Below, one piece after another: positions 20,232 to 28,604 of a stretch of 64,000 nucleotides of DNA; position 1 is the first letter of the stretch; the number at the start of each line of letters is the position of its first letter. The notes under the pieces were generated by a model. That model had not been told where the DNA came from, made no database searches, and saw only the letters and a list, made by a program, of their open reading frames with translations. The stretch lies in assembly GCF_030159095.1 (NCBI RefSeq), contig NZ_BRXS01000005.1, positions 124,001-188,000 on the forward strand, given 5' to 3'. A program made the translations under genes and the position numbers. Source of the stretch: Roseisolibacter agri. Lineage in GTDB: Bacteria > Gemmatimonadota > Gemmatimonadetes > Gemmatimonadales > Gemmatimonadaceae.

Positions 20232-21626
20232 CTAGTCGTCGTCCTCGTCGTCGTCCTCGCTGCCGTCGGACATCAGCGGCACGTCGTCGCCCACCACGTC
20301 GCGCACGTACAGCATCTTGATCGGCACCAGGATCGCCGCGGTGATCGGCACCGCGACCATCAGGCCGAGGAAGCCGAAGACGAGCGTCATGAGCGCCTGC
20401 GCGACCAGCGTCAGCGCCGGCGGCAGGTCCATGCCGCCGCGCATCAGCCACGGGATCAGCAGGTTGTTCTCGAGGAACTGGATCCCCCAGTAGGCGATCA
20501 GCACCGCCACCGCCTTCTCGGGGCCGTCGACGAAGCCCATCGCGAGCGCCGGGATCGCGCTGAGGATCGGGCCCACCGTCGGGATGAACTCGAGCAATCC
20601 CGCGATGAAGCCGAGCGCGTACGCCGCCTTCACCTTCAGCACGAGCATCGCGACCGTCGTCACCACGCCGATCGTCACCATCGCGATCAGCTGCACGACG
20701 AGCCACTTGCGCAGCACGGTCGCCATCTCGGTCAGCACCTCGCCGGCGCGCTTGCGCGCGCGGTGCGGGAAGAGGTGCATCAACCCGTCGTGGTAGAGCT
20801 GCGGCTCCGCGCCGATGTAGATCGCGAGGAAGATGATGAGCAGCAGGCCGCCCATCACCGCCAGCGTCGACGACAGGAACGGGAAGAGGTAGCGCGTGGC
20901 GCCCGAGAGCTGGGAGCCGAGGCGCGCCTTCAGGCTCTCGGTGGCCGACGGCGCGGTGCCCTCCGCGTCCTTCGACTGGCCGGCGGCCGCCTGGCCGGCC
21001 GCGCGCTGCGCCTGCGTGCGCGCCGCGTCCGTGATCTGCTGCCGCGCGGCGGTGCCAGGCTGCGTGGTCGGCGCGGGGGTGGGCGTGCCGGGCGTGGCCG
21101 CGGCGGGCGTGGTGGCGGCCGGCGGCGCGGTGGCCCCGCGCAGCACGGTCCCGATCACGCCCGACTGGTGCTCGTTCACCCACACCTCGGCCCGATCGAT
21201 CGCGGCCGGGATCTGGCCGCGCAGCACCGCGAACTGCTCGGTGAGCGTCGGGGCCATCAGCCGGCCGGCGAGGACGAGCAGCCCGAGCGACCCGAAGACG
21301 ACGCCGGCCGAGGCGACCCCGCGGCGGATCTTGAACCGCTCCAGCCGGTCGACCGCCGAGCCCACGGCGAGCCCGAACAGGGTGCCGAGGAAGACGACGA
21401 AGACGAGCGAGTTGGCGAACCAGAGCAGCTGGCCCAGCACGTAGAGCCCGAACACCAGCGCCGCGGCGCGGATGACGTCGCGGCTGCGCCAGCCGACGTT
21501 GCGCGTGCGCCGCTCGCGCTGGCCCAGGGGCGGCGCGGCGATGGGGCGCTGCGCGACCGGGCCCGACGGCGGCAGGTCGACGTTGCGGCGGCCGGGGGCG
21601 CCGGCCGCGGCGGACGGATCGGTCAT
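20232..21626 (-). CDS. AI-2E family (PerM/TqsA-like) transporter
   Basis: 464 aa from ATG at 21626. The cytoplasmic N-terminus is followed by about eight membrane segments in the AI-2E family arrangement: a first pair (DVIRAAALVFGLYVLGQLLW, ...FVVFLGTLFGLAVG), one at about 100 (GVVFGSLGLLVLAGRLM), a soluble Ala/Pro/Thr-rich stretch (about 150-215) in the middle that is longer than in E. coli TqsA, then TLAVMGGLLLIIFLAIYIG, VQLIAMVTIGVVTTVAMLVL, and the family motif FIPTVGPILSAIPALAMGF near residue 340, followed by paired helices IAYWGIQFLENNLLIPWLM. Members export autoinducer-2, Na+ or other small molecules; no assignment is possible here. The acidic tail (DDDEDDD) is unusual. Coupled with the thioesterase; divergent from rnd across the repeat 21643-21823. 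Confidence 0.88.
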   Translation of the reverse strand: MTDPSAAAGAPGRRNVDLPPSGPVAQRPIAAPPLGQRERRTRNVGWRSRDVIRAAALVFGLYVLGQLLWFANSLVFVVFLGTLFGLAVGSAVDRLERFKIRRGVASAGVVFGSLGLLVLAGRLMAPTLTEQFAVLRGQIPAAIDRAEVWVNEHQSGVIGTVLRGATAPPAATTPAAATPGTPTPAPTTQPGTAARQQITDAARTQAQRAAGQAAAGQSKDAEGTAPSATESLKARLGSQLSGATRYLFPFLSSTLAVMGGLLLIIFLAIYIGAEPQLYHDGLMHLFPHRARKRAGEVLTEMATVLRKWLVVQLIAMVTIGVVTTVAMLVLKVKAAYALGFIAGLLEFIPTVGPILSAIPALAMGFVDGPEKAVAVLIAYWGIQFLENNLLIPWLMRGGMDLPPALTLVAQALMTLVFGFLGLMVAVPITAAILVPIKMLYVRDVVGDDVPLMSDGSEDDDEDDD

Positions 21627-21642
21627 GTCGGGTGCACTGAAG

Positions 21643-21823
21643 CGGAGGACGGAACGGCGGAGGACGATGGCGCGGAAGACGATACGGCGCGAAACGATAC
21701 GGCGGCGGACGCTGGAAGCGAAGAACGGTCCACGCCCCCCTCGCTTTGCTCATCGGTCTCACGCCCCACCGTCTCACGCCCTTCCGTCCTCCGCCGTATC
21801 GTCTCCCGCCGTTCCGTCCTCCG
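21643..21823. repeat. Palindromic 15-bp-unit element, copy 2
   Basis: Left arm units at 21643, 21658, 21673 and 21688 (first unit CGGAGGACGGAACGG, identical to copy 1), a longer core 21703-21763, and right arm units at 21764, 21779, 21794 and 21809. It lies in the divergent promoter region between the AI-2E transporter start (21626) and the rnd start (21887). Confidence 0.85.
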
Positions 21824-21886
21824 TCGCACCGCTCGCGGGCTAGATTGTCGGCGTCGACGCCTCACACCCTCCCCGCACCCGCCGCC

Positions 21887-23182
21887 GTGCCGAAGTCCGC
21901 CTCCAGCGCCAACAGCTCGCCCTCGTCCGACGCGGTGCGCTACCTCGACACGCCCGAGACGGCGGACGCGTTCCTGCGCGAGCTGCGCGACGTGCGCGAG
22001 CTGGCGCTCGACACGGAGGGCGCGAGCTTCCACCGCTTCGTCGACCGCATCTACCTGCTGCAGCTGACGGCGCGGACGTCCGACGGCACCGAGACGAGCG
22101 CGATCCTCGACCCGCTCGCCGTGGGCCCGCTGCCCGCCCTCGGCGCGCTGCTGGAGGATCCGAAGGTCGAGGTGGTGTTCCACGACGCCGACTACGACCT
22201 GCGGCTGCTGCACCAGGACTACGGCTGGCATCCGCGGCCGCTGTTCGACACGCGCATCGCGGCGCAGCTCCTCGGGCTGCGCGCGTTCGGGCTGGCGGCG
22301 CTGCTGGAGCGCGAGTTCGGCGTGAAGCTGGACAAGAAGCACCAGCGCGCCGACTGGTCGATGCGGCCGCTCACCGCGGACATGCTGGACTACGCGGCGC
22401 AGGACACGCGCTTCCTCCCCGAGCTGCGCGACCGCCTGCGGCACCAGCTGGAGAAGGCGGGGCGCCTGGCGTGGGCGGAGGAGGAGTTCGCGCGGCTGGA
22501 GGGCACGCGCTGGGCGGAGGAGGACCCCTCGCAGGCGTTCATGCGGCTGAAGGGCGCGCGCGACCTCAATCGCCGCGAGCTGGCGCTGCTGCGCGAGCTG
22601 GTGATCTGGCGCGACGGCGTGGCCGCGTCGCTCGATCGCGCGACGTTCCGCGTCGCGGGCAACGAGGTGCTGCTGGAGATCGCGCGCCGCGCGCCGCGCA
22701 CGAAGGACGAGCTGGCGTCGATCAAGGGCGTGCCGCGCGGCTCGCTGGACGCGCGCGGCGGCGAGATGCTGGACGCGGTGAAGCGCGGCCTCGCGGTGCC
22801 GGACGCCGAGCTGCCGCGCTTCCCGCGCGCGCCGCGCTGGGACCGCGATCCCGACTTCGACGCGCGCGTGTCGAGGCTCCGCGGCGTGCGCGACGACGCC
22901 GCGCAGCGGCTGGATCTCGATCCGGGCGTGCTGCTGTCGCGCGAGCGGCTGGAGGCGGTGGCGCGGAAGAACCCGAAGACGCCCGACGAGCTGGCGGCGA
23001 TGCCCGAGCTGCGGCGGTGGCAGGTGGCGGAGCTGGGGCCCGCGCTGCTGGAGGGGCTGCGCGCGGTGGACGCGTCGGTCGCGGGGCGCGGAGGCGCGGC
23101 GCCCACCGCACCCGCTCCCACGGCGGCCCCACAGCCGGCCGCGGAGCCCACGGACGATCGCTCGCCGTACCGCGACGCCTGA
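21887..23182 (+). CDS. rnd: Ribonuclease D
   Basis: 431 aa from GTG 21887. A DEDDy 3'-5' exonuclease domain (residues about 15-190) holds all four acidic ligands: Asp and Glu in LALDTEGASF, Asp in FHDADYDLRLL, Asp in the motif YAAQDTRFLPELRD, with the catalytic Tyr of DEDDy type at its start. An HRDC domain follows at about 225-300 (LNRRELALLRELVIWRDGVA...), then a second, more degenerate HRDC-like region and an Ala/Pro-rich tail. RNase D trims the 3' ends of tRNA precursors and small stable RNAs. Length (431) exceeds the E. coli enzyme (375) because of the tail. It is read away from the AI-2E gene, with the repeat element in its 5' region. Confidence 0.92.
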   Translation: MPKSASSANSSPSSDAVRYLDTPETADAFLRELRDVRELALDTEGASFHRFVDRIYLLQLTARTSDGTETSAILDPLAVGPLPALGALLEDPKVEVVFHDADYDLRLLHQDYGWHPRPLFDTRIAAQLLGLRAFGLAALLEREFGVKLDKKHQRADWSMRPLTADMLDYAAQDTRFLPELRDRLRHQLEKAGRLAWAEEEFARLEGTRWAEEDPSQAFMRLKGARDLNRRELALLRELVIWRDGVAASLDRATFRVAGNEVLLEIARRAPRTKDELASIKGVPRGSLDARGGEMLDAVKRGLAVPDAELPRFPRAPRWDRDPDFDARVSRLRGVRDDAAQRLDLDPGVLLSRERLEAVARKNPKTPDELAAMPELRRWQVAELGPALLEGLRAVDASVAGRGGAAPTAPAPTAAPQPAAEPTDDRSPYRDA

Positions 23183-23191
23183 CGGCGATCG

Positions 23192-23233
23192 CGCGCCACG
23201 CTGTGGCGCGGCCGCCACGCCTGTCGTGGCGGC
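23192..23233 (+). terminator. Two adjacent short hairpins after rnd
   Basis: CGCGCCAC/GTGGCGCG (23192-23199 with 23203-23210) and GCCGCCAC/GTGGCGGC (23211-23218 with 23226-23233). They start 9 bp after the rnd stop; either may act as terminator or mRNA 3'-end structure. Confidence 0.55.
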
Positions 23234-23435
23234 GCGGCCGTGGTCGCCAGGATCGGGGGCTGGCGGAACGGGTGGGACGGGTGATCCCGCGGGTGGGGCC
23301 TCTGGCGTAACCCGTTGCGGGAGCGGACTATGGGGCGCGCGTCGCGGCGGTGCGCACGCGACCCCGGAGGCGGGCATGCCGCCTGCCCTGTCGGGGGGCA
23401 GAGCCGTCCGTCGTTCCCCGTCCCGCCCCGTCGTC

Positions 23436-24149
23436 ATGGCCACCGTCCTGCCGTTCGACCCGCACGCGCGCCGCCGCACCCCCGCCACGCCGGCCACCCC
23501 GCCGCGCGGCGAGCGGGAGCGCCAGGAGCGCGTCGTCCCGATCCCGGTGAGCCGGACGGCGGACCGCGTCACCGCGCTGCCGACGACGCGGATCGCGCCA
23601 GCGGTGGCGGCGGCGCCGGCCCCGCTCTCGGAGCGCGCGCTGGCGAAGCGCTTCTTCCCGCTGCTGGCGCTGGTCGCGATCGCGGACCTCGTCACCAAGG
23701 CGATCGCCGTCGCCCTCCTCGGCGGCCAGGAGTCGATCGCGCTCGGCGGGCCGCTGTCGCTGCACCTCGTCTACAACACCGCGTCGGCCGGCGGCGTGTG
23801 GCTGGGGGCGCACACGCGCGAGCTGAACATGGTGGCGACCGGTGTCGTCATCGGGATGCTGGTGATGCTGGTGCCGGTGCTGGCGCGCCTCGATCGCCAC
23901 GCGCCCACCGCGCTGGCGCTGATGGCCGGCGGCGGCGCGGGCAACCTCGCCAGCCTGGTGTCGTCGCCGCGCGGCGTCCCCGACTTCCTCGCGCTGCACC
24001 ACCAGGACGGCGCGTGGATCATGAACGTCGCCGACCTCTTCATGTTCGCGGGGCTGCTGCTCCTGATGCGCACGATCGGCGTGCTGGTGCTGGCGATGCG
24101 CACGCACGGGCCGCGGCAGCGAACGGACGCGGTGCTCGCGCCGCGCTGA
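23436..24149 (+). CDS. Signal peptidase II (LspA)-family membrane protein with N-terminal extension
   Basis: 237 aa from ATG 23436. A 70-aa Pro/Ala/Arg-rich cytoplasmic extension precedes four membrane segments in the LspA arrangement. The two catalytic aspartates are recognisable: Asp183 in GGGAGNLASLVSSPRGVPDF and Asp200 in WIMNVADLFMFAGLLLL, matching the family signatures GNxxDR...G.VxDF and F.NxAD. The first conserved motif, normally NxGAAF, is NTASAGG here, and the Asp-Arg of GNLxDR is replaced by ALS. LspA cleaves prolipoprotein signals at the lipidated Cys in the inner membrane. The window has many lipoproteins, but this copy may be a paralogue rather than the main enzyme. Function as a peptidase is likely but unproven. 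Confidence 0.75.
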   Translation: MATVLPFDPHARRRTPATPATPPRGERERQERVVPIPVSRTADRVTALPTTRIAPAVAAAPAPLSERALAKRFFPLLALVAIADLVTKAIAVALLGGQESIALGGPLSLHLVYNTASAGGVWLGAHTRELNMVATGVVIGMLVMLVPVLARLDRHAPTALALMAGGGAGNLASLVSSPRGVPDFLALHHQDGAWIMNVADLFMFAGLLLLMRTIGVLVLAMRTHGPRQRTDAVLAPR

Positions 24150-24169
24150 CCCTCGCGCTCCCGTCGAAT

Positions 24170-24200
24170 CGCCCCCGTCCGGCACTGCCGGACGGGGGCG
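24170..24200. terminator. Bidirectional hairpin terminator
   Basis: Stem 24170-24183 with 24187-24200 (CGCCCCCGTCCGGC/GCCGGACGGGGGCG), loop ACT. Between the convergent stops at 24149 and 24216. Confidence 0.8.
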
Positions 24201-24215
24201 ACGTCGTTCCAGGAC

Positions 24216-24698
24216 TCAGAAGCCGAGGTAGGCGCGGACGCGTGGCTCGATGCGCTCGGGCGACCAGGGCGGCGACCAGACGAGGTTCACCACCACGTCC
24301 TCGACGCCCGGCAGGGAGCGCAGCTGCTGCTCCGCCTCGCCCATGATCTCGGGGCCCGACGGGCAGCCCGGCGACGTGAGGCTCATGTCGATGCGCAGCG
24401 TGCGCTCCTCGACCGCCATGTCGTAGACCAGGCCGAGGTCGACGATGTTGAGGTTGAGCTCCGGGTCCTTCACGCGCCGCAGCGCCAGGCGCACCTGGTC
24501 GAGCGTTGGCGCCGGAGCGCCCGTGGCGGGAGCATCGGAAGGCGCGGCGGCTGCCGCATCGGGCGCCGGCGTCGGCGCGGGAGTGTCGTCGGGAGTCACG
24601 AGGGGCACGGCGTGGGAGACCCCCGGAACATCACCGGCGCGGCGCAGCGCAACAAGGTCGGCCGATCGAGGGCCCGGACGCGACGAGGGGCGGCTCAT
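24216..24698 (-). CDS. MIP18/DUF59 family metal-sulfur cluster assembly protein
   Basis: 160 aa from ATG at 24698; the first 60 aa are Pro/Ala-rich and dispensable-looking, so an internal start near residue 34 cannot be excluded. The domain (residues about 65-160) is DUF59/MIP18: LALRRVKDPELNLNIVDLGLVYDM, then RIDMSLTSPGCPSGPEIMGEAE with the functional Cys in TSPGCP, and VVVNLVWSPPWSPERI. Relatives include PaaD, SufT and the N-domain of ApbC/Mrp-type proteins, all of which act in iron-sulfur cluster maturation. Acts in the cytoplasm. No suf or isc genes are adjacent in this window. The terminator at 24170 lies directly downstream. Confidence 0.88.
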   Translation of the reverse strand: MSRPSSRPGPRSADLVALRRAGDVPGVSHAVPLVTPDDTPAPTPAPDAAAAAPSDAPATGAPAPTLDQVRLALRRVKDPELNLNIVDLGLVYDMAVEERTLRIDMSLTSPGCPSGPEIMGEAEQQLRSLPGVEDVVVNLVWSPPWSPERIEPRVRAYLGF

Positions 24699-24738
24699 CG
24701 CCGCCCCCGACCGTTCGTGCGGCGGTCCTGCCTCACCG

Positions 24739-26346
24739 TCATGTGCGCTTCTTCGCGGTGGGCTTCTTCGCCGTCACCTTCTTGGCGCTCGACTTCTTCG
24801 TCGACTTGGCGCTCGACTTCTTCACCGTCGACTTCTTGGACGTCGACTTCGCGCTCGACTTCTTCGCGGACGAGGACTTCGCCGACTTGCTCCTGCTCGA
24901 CGACGCCTTGCCGCGCGCGCTCTTGCTGCGCGACGCCTTGCTGCTCGACTTGCGCGCCTTGCCGCGGCTCACGGTGCGCGCGGAGCGGTTCCACCCCGAC
25001 GCCTCGTCGGCGCGGAAGGACGCGGGCATCGCGCGCAGCCCCATCGGATCGTCGGCCACCGCCAGCTCCGCCGCGTCGGCGAGGTCGGCGCGCACGTCGG
25101 CGATCACTTTCGCTGGGCGCAGCGCGCGCGCGGCGTGCACGCGGTTCGTCAGCAGCAGCACGAACATGTCGCGCTCCGGGTCGAGCCAGAGCGACGTGCC
25201 CGTGAAGCCCGTGTGCCCGAACGCGTTCGCGCCCATCAGCGAGCCGCAGCTGCCGCGCTGGTTGCAGGTGTCCCAGCCGAGCGCGCGCGTGCCGGCCGCG
25301 CGGGCGGTGAACAGGCGCACCGTGCTGTCGGCGATGACGCGCACGCCGCCGTACTCGCCGCCGTTGAGCAGCATCGCGGCGTAGATCGACAGGTCGGCCG
25401 CGGTGCTGAACAGCCCCGCGTGGCCCGCGATGCCGCCGAGCGCGAACGCGTTCTCGTCGTGCACCTCGCCGCGGAGCGGATAGCCGCGCGGCGGGGCGAC
25501 CTCCGTCGGCGCGATGCGCGCGCGCAGCGCGGCGGGCGGACGGAAGTACGTGTCGGTCATGCCGAGCGGGCGGAACACGCGCTCGTCGAGGAAGACGTCG
25601 AGCCGCTGGCCGCTCACCGCCTCAGCCACGAAGCCGAGGATGTCGGCACCGAGGTCGGAGTACTCGAAGCAGGCGCCCGGCGCGCAGTACAGCGGGGTCT
25701 CGATGACCTGGCGGCGCGCCTCGGCCGGCGACGACGCGGTGCGCCACAGCTCGCGGCCCGCGGGGAGCCCGGAGCGGTGCGTCAGCAGGTGGCGCAGCGT
25801 GACGCGGTCCTTCGCGCCGCCGGTGAAGGCCGGCAGGTAGGAGCGGACCGGCGCGTCGAGATCGAGCTTGCCCTCGTCGTAGAGCACCATGATCGCGGCG
25901 GTGGTGCCGACGACCTTGGTGAGGGAGGCGACGTCGTAGATGGTGTGCTCGTCGACCGGCGCGCCGCCCCACGAGAGGGCGCCGTAGCCGCGCTTCACGA
26001 CCGCATAGCCCTTGCGGCCGACGACGACGCTGGCGCCGGGGAAGCCGCCCGCGCCGATGCCGCGCAGCACCACGCGATCGACCGCCGCCAGCCGCTCGGC
26101 CGACATGCCGACCGCGGTGGCCGAGCGGAAGGGGATGCCGTCGGAGAGCGCGGCGTCCGTGCGCGTGCGGGTGGCGTCGGGGCGCGTGGCGACCGCGCGC
26201 AGCGCGACGTGCGGCGCCGCGTGACGGGCCGCCGGGGCGAGGCGCGGGTCGTCAGGGCGACCGGCGAACGCCTCGGGGGCGGACGTCGCGAACGCGAGCG
26301 TGGCACCCAGCGCTGCGGTGACTGCGGCGGCCGTGGCTCTGGACAA
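24739..26346 (-). CDS. Secreted beta-lactamase-family serine hydrolase with histone H1-like C-terminal tail
   Basis: 535 aa. I choose the TTG at 26346 because AAGGAG stands 7 bases before it and it begins a good signal peptide (...EAFAG); another TTG at 26373 would add nine Arg/Ser residues. The class C beta-lactamase/esterase domain spans about residues 65-425: SxxK motif in VASLTKVVG, Tyr motif FEYSDLGADI (YSD for the usual YxN), and HTG in FGHTGFTGTSLWLDP (for KTG). Such variants are typical of esterases and D-aminopeptidases, not antibiotic-hydrolysing enzymes. From about residue 440 the protein turns into a 95-aa run of Lys, Ser and Ala (units such as KSSAKS and AKKSTV), very basic. The tail may bind DNA, lipopolysaccharide or teichoic-acid-like polyanions. 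No cotranscribed neighbour. Confidence 0.85.
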   Translation of the reverse strand: MSRATAAAVTAALGATLAFATSAPEAFAGRPDDPRLAPAARHAAPHVALRAVATRPDATRTRTDAALSDGIPFRSATAVGMSAERLAAVDRVVLRGIGAGGFPGASVVVGRKGYAVVKRGYGALSWGGAPVDEHTIYDVASLTKVVGTTAAIMVLYDEGKLDLDAPVRSYLPAFTGGAKDRVTLRHLLTHRSGLPAGRELWRTASSPAEARRQVIETPLYCAPGACFEYSDLGADILGFVAEAVSGQRLDVFLDERVFRPLGMTDTYFRPPAALRARIAPTEVAPPRGYPLRGEVHDENAFALGGIAGHAGLFSTAADLSIYAAMLLNGGEYGGVRVIADSTVRLFTARAAGTRALGWDTCNQRGSCGSLMGANAFGHTGFTGTSLWLDPERDMFVLLLTNRVHAARALRPAKVIADVRADLADAAELAVADDPMGLRAMPASFRADEASGWNRSARTVSRGKARKSSSKASRSKSARGKASSSRSKSAKSSSAKKSSAKSTSKKSTVKKSSAKSTKKSSAKKVTAKKPTAKKRT

Positions 26347-27020
26347 CGAGCGGCTCCTTCGACGACGGGACAACGGGAAACCGGCACGGCGTGAGGGAGG
26401 TCACGCGCGCCTGGCCGATCGGTCAGAAGTGCAGGGGACGTGCTCGCGCGCCGAGCTCGCAGGAGGGGGATCCGGAGGCGAGCGCAGCGCGGCGTGAGGT
26501 GCCGGGTCCGAAGTGCCAGTACCACACGCAGTTGAGCGTGGTTCCGCACGTCGGGCCGGTGGGCGCAGAATGCCGCCACGACCTGTCGAAGGTCAAGACG
26601 CGAGTGCGAGCAAGGCGTCACATCCGCACGACAGGCGGCGTCCGGTGTCGAGGACGCGCGACGGACGTGCGGCGTCGGCCCGACGAGCCGGGCCGTACGG
26701 CGCGCCTCGCGTCCTCTTCACGAGTATCGGCACCGGCGCACCGGTCCTTTTTCCCGTTGGGGGATTCGGATCCTCCGGATGAAGACGGATGCTGCGGATC
26801 GCTCCGCGTGGCGGCGGCGTCCCATGCGCCGGTGCGGAGCGATCCGAACGATCCGTTCCGATCCGAAGCATCCGCATTCCTCCAGAGGCAGACAGCCCTG
26901 GCGCGACGCAGGGCGCCGAGGGCACAGCGCAGGAAGGTCCCCAGGTTCGAGCGCGCGGCGTCGGCCGGCAACACTCGAAGGAAACCCCGCGTAGGTCAGC
27001 GGGTGACCAATCCCACGAAC
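26347..27020. other. Intergenic region, 674 bp, with one repeat element
   Basis: The longest non-coding gap outside the decayed stretch. It separates the divergent serine hydrolase and sigma factor genes. It contains the family 1 hairpin element at 26786-26875 and otherwise no supported gene; the frames in it lack the codon bias of neighbours. The sigma-factor promoter probably lies in the last 150 bp. Confidence 0.5.
26786..26875. repeat. Dispersed hairpin element, family 1 copy B
   Basis: Inner perfect 13-bp inverted repeat CGGATCGCTCCGC (26795-26807) / GCGGAGCGATCCG (26834-26846), outer stem CGGATGCT (26786-26793) / AGCATCCG (26867-26874). The loop GTGGCGGCGGCGTCCCATGC and the stem resemble the reverse complement of the element at 2590-2697, giving about 45 bp of strong similarity. 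Confidence 0.7.
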
Positions 27021-27773
27021 ATGGACTCCGACGCTCACCTGGTCCGACGCGCCCTCGACGGCGACGAGCGGGCGATGCGCCTCCTCTGGACGCGCCACGC
27101 CCCGCACGTGGACGCGGTCGTGCGCCGTCTGGTCGGGGATCCCGACCAGGCCGCGGACGTCGCGCAGGAGGTCTGGATCCAGATCTTCCGCGCGCTGCCG
27201 TCGTGGCGGGGCGACTCGCAGTTCGGCACCTGGGCGCACCGCATCGCGGTGAACCGCACGCTCAACGCCCTCCGGCGGGTGCGCCGGCTGGGCAAGCACG
27301 AAGCCTCGCTGGACGAGGCGCTCGACGCCGACGAGGCGCGGGGGAGTGGGGGCGGGGCGGGCGCGGTGCGCGCGGCCCTGGCCGCCTCCGCCGTCGAGCC
27401 GGAGGGGGAGCGCGCGCTGCTCGCCGCGACCATCGAGGAGGCGACGCGGCAGCTCGCGCCGGGCGCCCGGCAGGTGTTCCTGCTGCACGACGTGGAGGGC
27501 TACACGCACGAGGAGATCGCCGAGTCGCTGGGCATCACCTCGGGCGGGTCGAAGTCGCAGCTGTTCAAGGCGCGCGCGAAGCTGCGCCGCCTGCTGGGGC
27601 ATCTGGTGGACGGCGCGACCGGCCCGCCGGCCGGCAGCTCGTCCTCCGGACACGGGGGCGGTGAGCGTGCCGCCGCCCTGACGACCTCCGGCACGCACCG
27701 CTCACCATCCGCGCTCTCCAAGCTCGCCTCGCTCCAACCGCTCCAATCCGCGCATGCTGCACCTCGATCCTGA
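27021..27773 (+). CDS. ECF-type RNA polymerase sigma factor
   Basis: 250 aa from ATG 27021 (an in-frame GTG at 27003 would add six residues). Region 2 at about residues 10-90: DERAMRLLWTRHAPHVDAVV, then QAADVAQEVWIQIFRALPSW and GTWAHRIAVNRTLNALRRV, the core-binding and -10-recognition helices. A linker with Gly/Ala follows, then region 4 at about 140-195: LAPGARQVFLLHDVEGYTHEEIAESLGITSGGSKSQLFKARAKLRRLL. Beyond this there is a 55-aa Ser/Gly/Ala tail, longer than usual. The last 20 bases overlap the start of the next gene, an anti-sigma factor, in the same operon. It directs RNA polymerase to a stress or envelope regulon; the cue is unknown. Confidence 0.9.
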   Translation: MDSDAHLVRRALDGDERAMRLLWTRHAPHVDAVVRRLVGDPDQAADVAQEVWIQIFRALPSWRGDSQFGTWAHRIAVNRTLNALRRVRRLGKHEASLDEALDADEARGSGGGAGAVRAALAASAVEPEGERALLAATIEEATRQLAPGARQVFLLHDVEGYTHEEIAESLGITSGGSKSQLFKARAKLRRLLGHLVDGATGPPAGSSSSGHGGGERAAALTTSGTHRSPSALSKLASLQPLQSAHAAPRS

Positions 27774-28581
27774 GCGCCTCGCCGCGCTCGCCGACGAAGC
27801 CCCCACCGCCGAGGAAGGCGCGCACCTGGCGCACTGCCTCGCCTGCCGCCGCGAGCGCGACGCCTACGTGGCGCTGCTCGCGCTGGCGCAGCGCGAGGGG
27901 CGCGCGGCCGCCGACGGATACGACCTCGATGGCCGGGAGGCCGAGCCGCTCACGTCGTGGGCGTCGCTCTCCACCGCGCTGCGGGCCGAGGGGCTGCTGA
28001 CCTCCCCGGTGGCGTCGCCCGTCGAGCACCCGGACGTCCGCGTGCTCCCGCTGCCCACCGCGCGCCCGATGGCGTCGCCTGCGCGGCGCGCGTTCGGCGG
28101 CGCGTTGAGCGGGGCGGCGCTGCGGCGGGTGGCCGCGGCGGCGCTGTTCGTGGCGGGTGGCGCGGCGGCCGGGCGCGTGAGCGTCGGAGCGCCCGCGCTG
28201 CCGCTCACCGATGCGGCGGCGCCGGCCGTGGCGACCGCGGACGTCCCGGCGGGCGACGCGCTGCTGACGGCCGGGGCGTCGAGCTTCGCGTCGGTGGACG
28301 AGGCGTCGCAGGTGCTGGCGCGCGCGCAGCGCGACTACCAGCGGGCGGCCGTCTTCCTGGCGGAGCACGACTCGAGCGCGGCGGTCGGCAGCTCCGACGT
28401 GCTGCGCGCGCGCCTCGCGGCGCTGGACGACATGATGCCGCGCGTGCGCGAGGCGCTGAACGAGGCGCCGCAGGACCCGGTGCTGAACCAGGTCTACCTC
28501 ACGACCTACGACGTGCGCGAGTCGACGCTGCGGCAGCTGGGCCGCACGCTGCCGGTGGGCGCGCGCGTGAACGGCTACTGA
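27754..28581 (+). CDS. zf-HC2 anti-sigma factor, membrane-anchored
   Basis: 275 aa from ATG 27754, overlapping the sigma gene by 20 bp. The N-terminal 40 aa hold the zinc-binding anti-sigma motif H-x3-C-x2-C (His24, Cys28, Cys31 in HLAHCLACRRE). After about 95 residues of linker there is one membrane segment near residues 125-145 (LRRVAAAALFVAGGAAAG), and the C-terminal about 125 aa lie in the periplasm: SFASVDEASQVLARAQRDYQ, then AAVGSSDVLRARLAALDDMM and NQVYLTTYDVRESTLRQLG, helical and likely the sensor. Expected role: sequester the sigma factor of 27021 until an envelope signal arrives. The double-PDZ protein follows 23 bp later in the same operon. Confidence 0.85.
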   Translation: MLHLDPERLAALADEAPTAEEGAHLAHCLACRRERDAYVALLALAQREGRAAADGYDLDGREAEPLTSWASLSTALRAEGLLTSPVASPVEHPDVRVLPLPTARPMASPARRAFGGALSGAALRRVAAAALFVAGGAAAGRVSVGAPALPLTDAAAPAVATADVPAGDALLTAGASSFASVDEASQVLARAQRDYQRAAVFLAEHDSSAAVGSSDVLRARLAALDDMMPRVREALNEAPQDPVLNQVYLTTYDVRESTLRQLGRTLPVGARVNGY

Positions 28582-28604
28582 TCGAATTCGGAGAAGGACA
28601 CGCT

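Noticed and set aside
24739-25035. Lys/Ser/Ala tail as a separate histone-like gene
   Set aside because: It is continuous and in frame with the serine hydrolase, with no internal ribosome binding site.
26391-27020. N-terminal extension of the sigma factor upstream of 27021
   Set aside because: It would translate through the family 1 hairpin element with no codon bias; the ECF domain is complete from 27021.
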